DNA of 64,000 bases from GSA-30 sp036384435 (lineage in GTDB: Bacteria > Pseudomonadota > Gammaproteobacteria > Xanthomonadales > Rhodanobacteraceae). The stretch's first letter is position 1. Every line of letters starts with the position of its first letter. The position numbers and the translations under genes were made by a program. The stretch covers positions 62,001 to 126,000 of the forward strand of contig NZ_DASVMI010000158.1 in NCBI RefSeq assembly GCF_036384435.1. Direction: 5' to 3'. The notes under the pieces were generated by a model, which saw only the letters and a program-made list of their open reading frames with translations, was not told the DNA's origin and made no database searches. This document shows, piece after piece, positions 26,536 to 35,863 of this stretch.

Positions 26536-27873
26536 ATGATTCATCGTATCTGGGCGTCCATTCGCCACCGGTTCGGCCATACGCTCACCACCGATACGCC
26601 GGACACGTGCCGCACACGGATGCGATGGCTTGCGTGGCTGGCGGGGATAGCGTTTCCGCTGGACTGGGCTTATCGCCTATGGATCACCTGTTTGCAGCAT
26701 GAAGAATCACATCATGCGCATCTGGTCATTTACACGGGGGCAGTATTGGCTTCGTGGGCAGCCGTGTGGTTGATGCAGCGTGGCTACACAAAAGGCTCGG
26801 CGCTATTGCTTGCAGCAGCCATGGTGTCCCTGGCCTCGATCACGGCTCTGACACATGGGCTTTCAGCGATGCATGACAATCATCCAAGCCTGATGCTGGG
26901 TCAAGCCTATGTCGGCATGGCTTTGGGCCGACGAGCATCATGGGCGACATGCGCGGCGTGGATGGTCACCCTTGCCGCAGGCTTATTTACCGAAGCCATG
27001 CGGCTTTCCCATATGGGCCTACCCTGGACACCCGCGTTTGCGCATGCACCCTCCGCTGCACTGGGCTCCCTGGTCGCGACCATCGTCATCAACTATTGCA
27101 CAACCCTTACGCAGCCCTCGGGCGGCGCGGCCCATGCTCCTATGGAGGTGGCACCATCGCCAGAAAAGTCACTCCAGGAACTGCACGTCCGAAAAATGGA
27201 AACACTGGGCCGTATGACTAGCGGCGTAGCCCATGACTTCCAGAACGTCATCAGTGTGATCCTGGGATTTACCGGTCGCCGGGAACGCTTTGCCGATACA
27301 GGCTCAGCAGCGTTGCTCGATGCATTGGCGAGTGTGGAGGTGGCCGCCAGACGTGGCCTCACGATCAGCCGCAAGCTGCTCGCCTTTGGCCGCCATGAGG
27401 TCACACTGCACGAAACCTTCGATGCTATCCATGCCCTTCGCGAACTGGAGCCCATGTTGCGCCAGATGCTCGGTGCGCGCATTCGTATCCACGGGCCCCA
27501 TGCATCCGTTCGTCGCGCCTACATATGCATGGATCGCAGCCAATTCGAATTGGCTGTGCTCAATATCGCCGCCAATACGCGTGACGCGGTCGCCGGACAA
27601 GGAGATTTCGGCATGGCGATCGAAACCGACACCCAGGCCAGGCTCGCTGTGATCGAGTTGAGTGACAACGGGCCGGGCATGAGCGAAGAGGTCCGCACGC
27701 GCATCTTCGAACCCTTCTACACCACCAAATCACCCCATGCAGGCACTGGCCTTGGCCTAAGCGCGGTGCACGAATGGATCACTCGGGCAGGTGGCTCTGT
27801 CGAGGCAAGCAGTTGTATCGGCCAGGGCACTGTCGTGATCATTCGGCTTCCGCTGCGAAGCGCAACACCGTGA
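26536..27873 (+). CDS. Membrane sensor histidine kinase
   Basis: 445 residues. Five or six membrane helices occupy about 30-195 (an integral sensor module without a periplasmic domain). The DHp helix carries the phospho-acceptor His in SGVAHDFQNVISVI (near 236), of the NtrB-like type. The ATP-binding domain has an N box (LNIAANTRDAV), a G1 box (SDNGPGM), an F box (IFEPFYTTK) and a G2 box (GTGLGLSAV). The signal is unknown. It converges on an OmpR-type regulator 13 bp away on the other strand, which is a plausible partner. It is divergent from the adhesin gene, which it may help to regulate. Confidence 0.9.
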   Translation: MIHRIWASIRHRFGHTLTTDTPDTCRTRMRWLAWLAGIAFPLDWAYRLWITCLQHEESHHAHLVIYTGAVLASWAAVWLMQRGYTKGSALLLAAAMVSLASITALTHGLSAMHDNHPSLMLGQAYVGMALGRRASWATCAAWMVTLAAGLFTEAMRLSHMGLPWTPAFAHAPSAALGSLVATIVINYCTTLTQPSGGAAHAPMEVAPSPEKSLQELHVRKMETLGRMTSGVAHDFQNVISVILGFTGRRERFADTGSAALLDALASVEVAARRGLTISRKLLAFGRHEVTLHETFDAIHALRELEPMLRQMLGARIRIHGPHASVRRAYICMDRSQFELAVLNIAANTRDAVAGQGDFGMAIETDTQARLAVIELSDNGPGMSEEVRTRIFEPFYTTKSPHAGTGLGLSAVHEWITRAGGSVEASSCIGQGTVVIIRLPLRSATP

Positions 27874-27886
27874 TAGCCGCAAGGAA

Positions 27887-28681
27887 TCAACCCGTGGCCC
27901 TGGCCTCAACTGCACCTCGCGCAAAAACATAACCCATACCGCGAGCCGTCAAGAGCGGAAATGTCTCTCGACTCTGTTCGGCAACCTTGCGGCGCAATCG
28001 GTAGATCAGCATCTCCAGACGATGAGGATCGAAGTCGTAGACATCGCTCGACAGTTCGGCAATCAAACATTCTCGCCTGACCGGGGCTCCTTGCGCAGCA
28101 ATCAACCGCCGCATGACACATCGCTCGGGCACTGATAGCGCAATCACTACACCGCATGGAGAAAGTAGGCACCAGCCATCCGTTTCCAGGCACCAGCTTG
28201 ATGACACCCGATTCGATGACAACGAGGGTGGTAAAACCTTACCGCATTGAGCCTCGGCACGGATGCGGCGCATGAGGCTATGCAGACTGGCCGCCAGCAC
28301 CTCGATGTCCACCGGCTTTGAGAAAAACATGTCAGCGCCTTCGGTCATGGCATGGATCCTGTCGTCCCGCTGCTGACTGGCGGAAAGTATGACGATACCG
28401 ATGGAAGACATGGCGCGAAGATGCCTGGTTACCGTCAGACCATCCTCATCCGGGACGCCGATATCCAGCAATGCGATATCAAAGCGGTTCGTCAACATGA
28501 GTCGATACAACTCCGCTGCCTTGCCACAACCGGCCGCCTCGAAGCCATGATCGACCAAGCCGGGCAGAAGCAGGCGATCCCGCAGCAGTACATCGTCTTC
28601 CAGCACGACGACTCGTAACGGACACGAGTGCAACCGGCGGGGATCTCCAAGATGATTCATATCCATTCGACCATCAGCCAT
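27887..28681 (-). CDS. OmpR-type response regulator
   Basis: 264 residues from the ATG at 28681; ATGs at 28666 and 28660 are also possible, as no clear ribosome site decides. The receiver domain starts with VVVLEDDVLL, has the phospho-acceptor Asp in IALLDIGVPDED, a Ser in place of the usual switch Thr (VILSASQQ) and the Lys in MFFSKPVD. The C-terminal winged helix has a recognition helix near DPHRLEMLIYRLRRKV and ends with LTARGMGYVFA. The neighbouring membrane kinase on the opposite strand is the likely partner. Confidence 0.88.
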   Translation of the reverse strand: MADGRMDMNHLGDPRRLHSCPLRVVVLEDDVLLRDRLLLPGLVDHGFEAAGCGKAAELYRLMLTNRFDIALLDIGVPDEDGLTVTRHLRAMSSIGIVILSASQQRDDRIHAMTEGADMFFSKPVDIEVLAASLHSLMRRIRAEAQCGKVLPPSLSSNRVSSSWCLETDGWCLLSPCGVVIALSVPERCVMRRLIAAQGAPVRRECLIAELSSDVYDFDPHRLEMLIYRLRRKVAEQSRETFPLLTARGMGYVFARGAVEARATG

Positions 28682-28794
28682 TTGAGCTACCGGGAAGCTG
28701 CCAACTCCCGGCCAACGCAACGACTATAGCAAGGCCAACTAGTTCTTCCTTAGGCTTTGCTGCGATATGCGTGTCGAAACAACACGACAGGTAT

Positions 28795-31200
28795 TTACTC
28801 GGATGAACCTTTCACGGCAAGCCAGGACGCAATGGCCTGCTGCAAAGCATCCCATTCGCCTTGCAGCGAATCCAGCGATTGACCACCACGGGCCGCCATC
28901 TCGATGGCCTGGGCGTGTTCGGCCAGCACCGAGGCTCCCACCATCATGCCAGCTCCTTTGAGGCGATGAGCATGATGAATGACACGCTCGCGATCACCAT
29001 CAGCGAGCGATGAATCGAGTGCTGCTTCGTCTTCTTCCACGGATTGACGATAGAGCGCGTGAAGATCCACGACTTGCAATGGATCTTTCGGTGGCGAGGG
29101 AGTCGAGGATTTACCCACCGAAGGCGCCGTACCCAGCCACAACCCCAGCATGCCACGAAGCTCGTCGATGCGCAGGGGCTTTTTGAGCACGCCATCCATG
29201 CCTGCCGCCACACAACGTTCCAGATGCGCCGCATCCGTCGCCGCGGAGATCGCAATGATGGGTACACGAGCCAATCCCAGTTCGGCTTCGCGCGCACGCA
29301 CGCGGCGCGTCGCTTCGTAGCCGTCCATTTCCGGCATATGACAATCCATGAGCACGAGTTCGATCGTATCGTCCTGAGTCAGCGCCTGGAGAGCCGCCTT
29401 GCCGTCGGCAGCCAAGACGCTTTGCAGGCCCAGTGCATGCATCTGTTCGGACAGGATGAACCGATTCTGCGGATGATCCTCAACGATCAGCACCTTGCCG
29501 CTAGCCACTGGTCGCGCGTGCTCAGCCAGAGGCGGGGCGTCACGGAGGGTTGCCTCGGACGGTGGTGCAGTCAGCCGTACAGGAAGGATAAAGCGCACCG
29601 TGGTGCCCTTGCCCTCTTCACTATGCAGCTCGATCGTTCCGCCCATGAGCGTGACCAGTTCACGGCAGATAGTCAGGCCAAGGCCCGTGCCCCCATACTT
29701 GCGTGTCGTACTGGTGTCGGCCTGATGATAGGCGTCGAAAATCCGCTTCTGCTGTTGCTTGTCAATACCAATACCGGTATCGGCCACGCTCACCGTCAGG
29801 AAGCCTGCACCCTGGCCGGCGTTATCGATGTTCACGTCCACGTCGATGTGGCCTTCATACGTGAACTTGACGGCATTGCCCAGCAGGTTCATCAGCACCT
29901 GCCTCAGGCGTGTCGGGTCAACGGTGACGTAATGGTGACCGGGATTTTCCATACGCACATGAATGGGAATCGCTTTGTCCTGCGCTTTGACCCGGGCCAC
30001 CTCGACGGCTTTCTGCACTTGATGACCGATATCGACCGGCACCAGTTCCAACTGCAGTCGGTGCGCGTCGAGCTTGGATAAATCCAGGACATCATCTAGC
30101 AGGGCCAGCAGCGCCTCGGCAGCCGTGGCCGCGGTATGTGCCAACTTGCGATCCCGCTCGCGTCCCAGGGACTGCTGCAACATTTCGATCGACGCCAGAA
30201 TGGCGTTCATGGGAGTGCGTATCTCATGGCTCATCACCGCGAGAAAGCGCGATTTGGCCGATTCGCTGGCCTGGGCTCTGCGCTGTGCCACCCTGGCGCG
30301 CCAGGCAAACCAGGCCAGTAGCGTAACGCCAAGCACAAGCAGCAGTAATTCGGTGCGCCGATAGTAAAGCAACGATTCGAGGCTGGGCTTGCCATAGTCG
30401 ACCGAACTGGCCCAGCGCTCATAGATCACGTCCGTATCGTGCGCGGAAAGTGCGCCCAGCGATTTGGTGATGATCGACAACAACAACGCGTCTTCCTTGC
30501 GCACGGCCATGGCATTGACCAGGGGCATGTCCGCCATCAGCCCCGAGACCCCCAGGCGTCCGGTATATTGTCGCCTCAGCAAGGGCAGCAAAGCCGCCTC
30601 GCTGCCCACCATGGCGTATGCATCTCCCCGTAAGACCAGTTCCAGGCCCTGATCCATCCTTGCCGTGTGGACGGGCGTGATATCAGGAAAGCGTTGGTGG
30701 AACTCCTGTTCCACCGCGCTGCCCGCGCGAATGACCACCTTCTTGCCATCCATCTGCGTGGGATTAAGCACCACGGGCTGATCGGCGCGCGTGACGATGA
30801 TCAAGGGTGAGGAGAAGTATGGACTGGTAAATGCCAGCTGGTCGCCGACGACGCGATTCATGCGTAGCGGCGTGGCATTGGGGAAAAGGTCGATTTTGTG
30901 ATCGAGAAAGTACTGCTGGGCCTGATCCCAGTTCTCGGTCGGTACCAGCTCGAAACGCAGTCCGGACTGGCGAGCCACCGCATTGAGGAAATCGGCAACC
31001 AGCCCTCGGTACTGTCCGCCCTGGGCATACTCGACGGGCGCGGTGCGTGTGTCGGCCGCGAATCGCACCACCGGGTGCTCACGGATCCACTGCTGCTCTT
31101 CGGGGGTAAAAACCGCTGTGGCGTGACAGATCAGCGGCAGGCATAGCCAAGCCACCATGCCGGGCAGCCACGGCCAGCGGCGATATCTCCCAAAGGTCAC
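28795..31200 (-). CDS. BvgS/EvgS-like hybrid histidine kinase with Hpt domain
   Basis: 801 residues. Signal sequence, then a periplasmic Venus-flytrap SBP_bac_3 domain (about 30-265), one membrane helix near 282-300, a DHp helix with His in AVMSHEIRTPMNAIL, a HATPase with NAVKF, DTGIGI and GTGLGLTI, a receiver (about 570-690, Asp in LVLMDCHMPEMDG) and a C-terminal Hpt domain with His in IHHAHRLKGAG (about 755). This gives a full four-step phosphorelay ending on a separate regulator. The start is GTG, overlapping the regulator stop as GTGA, so kinase and regulator are coupled. It is close in plan to the neighbouring 721-residue kinase, which lacks Hpt. Confidence 0.95.
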   Translation of the reverse strand: MTFGRYRRWPWLPGMVAWLCLPLICHATAVFTPEEQQWIREHPVVRFAADTRTAPVEYAQGGQYRGLVADFLNAVARQSGLRFELVPTENWDQAQQYFLDHKIDLFPNATPLRMNRVVGDQLAFTSPYFSSPLIIVTRADQPVVLNPTQMDGKKVVIRAGSAVEQEFHQRFPDITPVHTARMDQGLELVLRGDAYAMVGSEAALLPLLRRQYTGRLGVSGLMADMPLVNAMAVRKEDALLLSIITKSLGALSAHDTDVIYERWASSVDYGKPSLESLLYYRRTELLLLVLGVTLLAWFAWRARVAQRRAQASESAKSRFLAVMSHEIRTPMNAILASIEMLQQSLGRERDRKLAHTAATAAEALLALLDDVLDLSKLDAHRLQLELVPVDIGHQVQKAVEVARVKAQDKAIPIHVRMENPGHHYVTVDPTRLRQVLMNLLGNAVKFTYEGHIDVDVNIDNAGQGAGFLTVSVADTGIGIDKQQQKRIFDAYHQADTSTTRKYGGTGLGLTICRELVTLMGGTIELHSEEGKGTTVRFILPVRLTAPPSEATLRDAPPLAEHARPVASGKVLIVEDHPQNRFILSEQMHALGLQSVLAADGKAALQALTQDDTIELVLMDCHMPEMDGYEATRRVRAREAELGLARVPIIAISAATDAAHLERCVAAGMDGVLKKPLRIDELRGMLGLWLGTAPSVGKSSTPSPPKDPLQVVDLHALYRQSVEEDEAALDSSLADGDRERVIHHAHRLKGAGMMVGASVLAEHAQAIEMAARGGQSLDSLQGEWDALQQAIASWLAVKGSSE

Positions 31201-31871
31201 TTGCCTTCCAGCAAATGGCGGATCTTGAAAAGCTCGTTATCGGTGCGGACACCGAGCTTTCGAAATGCAGCACTCTTCTGGGCACTGATGGTGGTGATGC
31301 TGCGCGAGAATTTGACGGCAATCTGGCTGACCGACATGCCATCCATATAGCAGCGCAATACCTCGCGCTCTCGCGGCGACAGCTTGGCGTCCTCAGTCAG
31401 CGCCCGCTCGCCGGTGGACAATTCCGAGGACCGGCCACCGGCTTCCATTTCGCTTGCCATCTCGTTGCTGAGGTATGTCCTGCCGGCCGCGACCGCCCGG
31501 ATGGCCCTGGCCAGTTCCTTGTGCCCCTGCGCCTTGCCAACGAACCCCTTGGCTCCAGCTTTCATCGCCAGGGCCACCGTGGCTGCGTTGTAATGCGCCG
31601 ACACAACCAGGATCTTCTCGTTGGGGAAGCGAACTCGCAAGGCCCGTATCAGATTGATGCCGTCGACCTCGGCCGGTCCCAGCGAGTAATCGATCACCAG
31701 CACGTCGGCGTGCTCGACTTGGAGCGCGGCGAACAACTCCTGGCTGGTCGTGAAGCTACCAGCAACTTCGAAGTGCATCTCCTGGGTCAGCAATAGCTCC
31801 AGGCCCCGGCGAACGACATCATGGTCATCCAACAGCATCAATCGCAAAGGCGTCATCAACGTACCGGACAC
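31197..31871 (-). CDS. NarL/LuxR-type response regulator (BvgA-like)
   Basis: 224 residues from a GTG at 31871 that follows GGGGAGG; the first ATG, five codons on, lies too far from that site. The receiver has DDHD, Asp in VLVIDYSLGPAEVDG, the Ser/Ala switch (LVVSAHYN) and the Lys in GFVGKAQG. The C-terminal LuxR helix-turn-helix (about 150-215) has LSPREREVLRCYMDGMSVSQIA. It accepts phosphate from the Hpt domain of the BvgS-like kinase encoded next, by analogy with BvgA/BvgS. The gene starts about 500 bp from the divergent second kinase. Confidence 0.93.
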   Translation of the reverse strand: MSGTLMTPLRLMLLDDHDVVRRGLELLLTQEMHFEVAGSFTTSQELFAALQVEHADVLVIDYSLGPAEVDGINLIRALRVRFPNEKILVVSAHYNAATVALAMKAGAKGFVGKAQGHKELARAIRAVAAGRTYLSNEMASEMEAGGRSSELSTGERALTEDAKLSPREREVLRCYMDGMSVSQIAVKFSRSITTISAQKSAAFRKLGVRTDNELFKIRHLLEGK

Positions 31872-32367
31872 GGAACCTCCCCACTGTTACCAGTGCAAAC
31901 CCATCGAGCCGACGTCTCGACAACGCCCACGCCGCCAGGCAGGCAAGCGGCATGGATGCGACTCGTCCTGAGGGCCGTCGCCAGCATGCGCACGGGACCT
32001 GCCCCGCACCCAAATTGAACCCTTCCAAATACCGGGGGGCCTTCCGCGCCATCCGTACGGCATTGGACAACAAGCTTACTGACTTGCATCTGATTAAACC
32101 TTAACAAATTCATGACCCGCAAAGCGGGAAGCGATAAAAATATTTTTCGTACGAGTACTAGATACAAGCACGGACAGCGACTGGATACTTCTTCACCGGA
32201 TTGAGCCCGGGAAGGGCTTACACCGAGCAAGCATAGGGCCCGGTAGACCTCGGCCGATACCTCTCCCTCCCCGCAAGGTCAGCATCCATGGCGCAGGTAG
32301 GTCGTCGGGCACTCCTCTCGACGCGTCCACGCCGGGACCTCATGCAAAGCCCCATCTGGAGACCGCC
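31872..32367. promoter_or_regulatory. Divergent control region between two BvgS-like modules
   Basis: Nearly 500 bp without a gene. The middle (32085-32165) is distinctly AT-rich for this genome and holds a perfect hairpin CCCGC / GCGGG around AAA (32116-32128), followed by AAAAATATTTTT (about 32136-32147) and GTACGAGTAC. This AT-rich patch is the best candidate for the promoters of both directions and for a regulator binding site. Confidence 0.45.
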
Positions 32368-34533
32368 GTGAACCGCATGTTCGCCAGCCTGCTAATCCTG
32401 CTGCTCGTCATGGCCCCGGCTACCGCCGGGACCCCATCGCCGTTGTTCGATGCACAAGAGCAACAATGGATCAGGGACCATCCCGTGGTCGAGTTTGCCG
32501 GCTATCCCGACTGGCTGCCGTTCGAGACCGTCGAACGGGGACAGGTATCCGGGCTGGCGTTGGACTACCTGAGTGCCATTTCACGTGTCAGCGGCCTGAC
32601 TTTCCGCCCGGTGCTCGAACCCGACCTGGCGGGGGCGCGGTCGGCACTCTCACTGCACAAGCTCGATCTGCTGCCCACCGTTGTCGCGGACAACGCTGGC
32701 GTGGATGCCGCCCATGGTCCATCCGATAGCATCAGTGCGCCATATTTCGTTGGCACCGCCGTAATCATTACTCGGGAGTCGATGCCCAACATCTACGATC
32801 TGAGCCGGCTGCAAGGCCATCGTGTGGCGGTGCGCGAACACGGCGTGATGTTCCGAGTGCTATCACAACGCTACCCGAAGATCACCCTGCTACCGATGGC
32901 CTCGCCGGAACAGGAGCTTCGGGCCGTGTCCGACGGATTGGCCGACGCGGCGGTCGATATCGATGCCTTGCTGATGCCTCTGTGGAGGCGCGGCTATTTC
33001 TCCAACCTGCACGTTTCAGGCATGGTCAACGATGCACTGCTGAACGTGCGCATGCGCGTACGCGATGACGAGCCGCTGTTGAAGTCCATCATCGACAAAT
33101 CATTGGCATCGCTCTCAGCCAGTCAGACAGACGCCATGATGGAACGATGGATGACCGACTCGGATTTCGGCGCCCCGTCCTGGCGTGTGCTGTTGCGCTT
33201 CCACACCGTAGCGTTCGTGACGCTGGCAGCGGGACTGGCGCTACTGCTGATGCTCTACGTTTTCGCGCGACGCGACCGGCAACGAGCGATGCGTAGCGAA
33301 CAGGAGAAGGCGCTGTTCCTGGCCACCATGAGCCATGAAATCCGCTTGCCCGTAAGCGCCATCTTTTCCGGCATTGAATTGCTTCGCACCACATCGCTCG
33401 ATGAAGACCAGCAGCGTATCGTCAATACGACCGCCGCGTCCGCCGACGCCTTGCTGCACTTGGTCGACGACATACTGGACCTGTCACGCCTGGAAGCCAA
33501 CGGCCTCACGCTCATGCCCGGCCCGGTGGACCTGCGCAAGATCACCGACGACGTCGTCAATGTCGTGCTGCACAAGGCGCAGGAGAAAATGATTCCCATA
33601 CACGTCGACCTTTTCCTGGGCGGTGCGCCGACGATCTATGCCGATGCCATACGGCTGGAGCAAGTGTTGATCAACCTGCTGTCGAATGCGATCAAGTTCA
33701 CAGAACGCGGGGCGATCACACTGGAAATGACGCTCCATCGCGGCCAAGGCCCCGAACTGCCGGCGCAATTGTCAGTACGAGTCAAGGACACGGGGATCGG
33801 CATCGCCGCCAACCGGCGCAACCGGCTGTTTCAGGCCTACGAACAGGCAGATAACTCCATCCAGCGCCGTTATGGGGGCGCCGGGCTTGGCTTGAACATC
33901 TGCCGGCAACTGGTAGAGCTCATGGGCGGCGTGATCGACCTCGATAGCGAAGTCGGTGTGGGCACCACCGTGGCATTCACACTGCCTGTCACCATATTGG
34001 ACATGATTGACCCGGCAACGCCCGGGCAAGAGCCGGTTCCTGCCAAGCTCACTGTCGAGCCGATCGAAGCATCGCGCCGACCATCCATCCTGCTGGTGGA
34101 AGACCATCCAGCAAACCGATTTGTCATTGAGCAGCAGTTGCGTAGCCTGGATTGCCGGGTGACCGCTGCTGACTCCGGACAGATGGCCCTGGGCATGATC
34201 GCACGTGAATCATTCGATCTCATCTTGCTCGATTGCAACCTGCCCGATATCGGCGGATATGAACTGGCCAGGCGCATACGTGGCGAAGAAGGTCGTCAGC
34301 GCCATACCCCGATCGTCGCGATTTCAGCCAATACCAATGCCGTGCACAAGATGAGCTGCATCGAGTCAGGCATGGATGGCGTGCTGGCCAAGCCTCTTCA
34401 ATTGGCCATGCTGCGCGCGGAAATCGCCCTATGGTGTGATTTCGAGTCCGTTGCTTGCCAATCGGAGGATCTGCCGCCCTCATGGCCCAATGAACTCTAC
34501 GGTGACACGGAACGAATGCGCCAGGCCCAGTAA
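32368..34533 (+). CDS. BvgS-like hybrid histidine kinase without Hpt domain
   Basis: 721 residues from a GTG with GGAG about 7 bases upstream. Signal sequence, periplasmic SBP_bac_3 domain (about 28-265), one membrane helix near 272-293, DHp helix with His in ATMSHEIRLPVSAIF, HATPase with NAIKF, DTGIGI and GAGLGLNI, and a receiver (about 570-690) with Asp in LILLDCNLPDIGG and Lys in VLAKPL. The chain ends about 25 residues after the receiver, so the Hpt domain seen in the neighbouring kinase is missing. The receiver would need an Hpt supplied in trans, most simply that of the 801-residue kinase. Confidence 0.94.
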   Translation: MNRMFASLLILLLVMAPATAGTPSPLFDAQEQQWIRDHPVVEFAGYPDWLPFETVERGQVSGLALDYLSAISRVSGLTFRPVLEPDLAGARSALSLHKLDLLPTVVADNAGVDAAHGPSDSISAPYFVGTAVIITRESMPNIYDLSRLQGHRVAVREHGVMFRVLSQRYPKITLLPMASPEQELRAVSDGLADAAVDIDALLMPLWRRGYFSNLHVSGMVNDALLNVRMRVRDDEPLLKSIIDKSLASLSASQTDAMMERWMTDSDFGAPSWRVLLRFHTVAFVTLAAGLALLLMLYVFARRDRQRAMRSEQEKALFLATMSHEIRLPVSAIFSGIELLRTTSLDEDQQRIVNTTAASADALLHLVDDILDLSRLEANGLTLMPGPVDLRKITDDVVNVVLHKAQEKMIPIHVDLFLGGAPTIYADAIRLEQVLINLLSNAIKFTERGAITLEMTLHRGQGPELPAQLSVRVKDTGIGIAANRRNRLFQAYEQADNSIQRRYGGAGLGLNICRQLVELMGGVIDLDSEVGVGTTVAFTLPVTILDMIDPATPGQEPVPAKLTVEPIEASRRPSILLVEDHPANRFVIEQQLRSLDCRVTAADSGQMALGMIARESFDLILLDCNLPDIGGYELARRIRGEEGRQRHTPIVAISANTNAVHKMSCIESGMDGVLAKPLQLAMLRAEIALWCDFESVACQSEDLPPSWPNELYGDTERMRQAQ

Positions 34534-34558
34534 CCAGACGCACAAGAACGGAATCTGC

Positions 34559-34933
34559 TCAGGCGCCGACGCGCTTGCGCACTCCGGCGATGTCGCGCAC
34601 GGGACGAATCTCGATGCAGCCGGTGCGACTCCAGGGAAACTCTGACGCGATCTTCACAGCCTCGTCGAGGTTGTTCGCCTCGATCAGATTGAAGCCCGCC
34701 AGATACTCCTTGGTTTCGGCAAACGGGCCATCCAACACAGTCATCTTGTCGCCTCTCATTCGCAAAGACCTTGCCTGGGAAGGTGCCTCAAGCTGCTGCG
34801 AATCCAGCAAAAAACCCTGCGTTTTGAGCTCATCGGCATGTTCGAGACAACCACGCATCATGCTGTTGAACTCACTCTCCGGTAGCGCATCGAGCAAGCT
34901 TTCATCGCTGTAGATCATGACCAGAAACTTCAT
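34559..34933 (-). CDS. YCII-related (DGPF domain) protein
   Basis: 124 residues from the ATG at 34933, preceded by GGAGG at 6 bases; the longer upstream frame is not used. It opens MKFLVMIYSDE and has the DGPF motif in MTVLDGPFAETKEYLAGF, both diagnostic for the YCII/DGPF family of small dimeric alpha/beta-barrel proteins. A His and Asp pair (LEHADEL) sits where the YciI catalytic pair lies. Such genes often accompany ECF sigma factors; none is seen here. Biochemical role unknown. Confidence 0.92.
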   Translation of the reverse strand: MKFLVMIYSDESLLDALPESEFNSMMRGCLEHADELKTQGFLLDSQQLEAPSQARSLRMRGDKMTVLDGPFAETKEYLAGFNLIEANNLDEAVKIASEFPWSRTGCIEIRPVRDIAGVRKRVGA

Positions 34934-35100
34934 CGCGAACCTCCGAATCCCGATAGTTGGTACGTCACAAAACGGCGCTCCATCGATTAATGGTGGATAA
35001 CTTGGAGACGCCAAGACTAGCTTGTCAAGTGAACGGGTGGCATTATCGCCATGCCAAACGCTGCACGGTGCAGCGATGGCTCACTGACATGGGGATAACC

Positions 35101-35481
35101 ATGGCCACGGCAAAGAAAGCTACTGCAAAGAAAGCCGCCAAGAAGGCGACACGTAAATCTACGGCCAAGAAGGCCGCAGCGAAGAAGGCAGTCAGAAAGA
35201 CCGTGAGGAAGGCAGCCGCCAAGAAAACCGTGCGAAAGACTGCACGCAAGGCCGCCAAGAAGACTGTAAGGAAAGCTGTAAAGAAGGCTGTGAAGAAAAC
35301 CGCCCGGAAGGCAACGCGCAAGACGACGGCCCGCAAGGCCGCTACCAAGCGCCCGGCAGCCAGGAAGGCAGCCAAGAAAGCAACCAAGAGGTCCACTGCC
35401 AAGAAGACCACTGCCACGAAGCGTCCCGCCGCAAAGCGTGCCGCCAAGAAGGCAACTCGCAAGACCGCTCGTAGCCGCTGA
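35101..35481 (+). CDS. Histone H1-like lysine/alanine-rich DNA-binding protein
   Basis: 126 residues from the ATG at 35101 with GGGGA just upstream; the frame is open for 48 further codons upstream but that part has a different composition. Nearly the whole chain is made of Lys, Ala, Arg and Thr in short repeats (ATAKKATAKKAAKKA, RKTVRKAAAKKTVRKTARKA), with almost no acidic or aromatic residues. This is the bacterial counterpart of the histone H1 C-terminal tail (HctB / AlgP-like), which binds and compacts DNA and is intrinsically disordered. A strong hairpin follows the gene. The repeats make its length prone to variation. Confidence 0.92.
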   Translation: MATAKKATAKKAAKKATRKSTAKKAAAKKAVRKTVRKAAAKKTVRKTARKAAKKTVRKAVKKAVKKTARKATRKTTARKAATKRPAARKAAKKATKRSTAKKTTATKRPAAKRAAKKATRKTARSR

Positions 35482-35506
35482 GCCTCGCGGTACGACATGC
35501 AACACC

Positions 35507-35551
35507 TGGCAGCGGATGCCGCCCGGCCCCGCCGGTCGGCACCCGCTGCCA
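35507..35551 (+). terminator. Strong hairpin after the H1-like gene
   Basis: Left arm TGGCAGCGGATGCCG and right arm CGGCACCCGCTGCCA pair at 14 of 15 positions around a 15-base loop. No long T run follows directly (CTTCATCTGCTTTT comes 1 base on), so it may be a terminator or an RNA-stabilising structure. The rest of the gap up to 35863 contains no gene. Confidence 0.55.
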
Positions 35552-35835
35552 CTTCATCTGCTTTTGACTGCAAGAGCGATTGCCCAAGCCCTGCAGACGC
35601 GTTTTCAGTCGCGGAAAGCAATCTACGACGTAGTTCCAGGTTGACGCCCTGAACCCTTTACATCGCGACTTCGCCGCGTCTGGCATCGCTCGATAGCAAG
35701 CGACTCCAGGGACCTCTAAAGCCCTATCATCAACATCGTCATTCCGGTGAAGGTCCGAATCCGCCGCCAGTAGTTCCATCAATCCGATGGCACTTACGTC
35801 CTGGCTCACGGCGTTTCATGCCCTAAAGCTCCTAG

Positions 35836-35862
35836 CCACGACTGAAGTCGCTCCGGCAGGCT
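35836..35862. repeat. Half copy of the dispersed palindromic repeat
   Basis: CGACTGAAGTCGCTCC near 35839-35854 matches the outer arm of the repeats at 12.95, 47.98 and 61.29 kb; the rest of the repeat is absent. Confidence 0.5.
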
Positions 35863-35863
35863 G

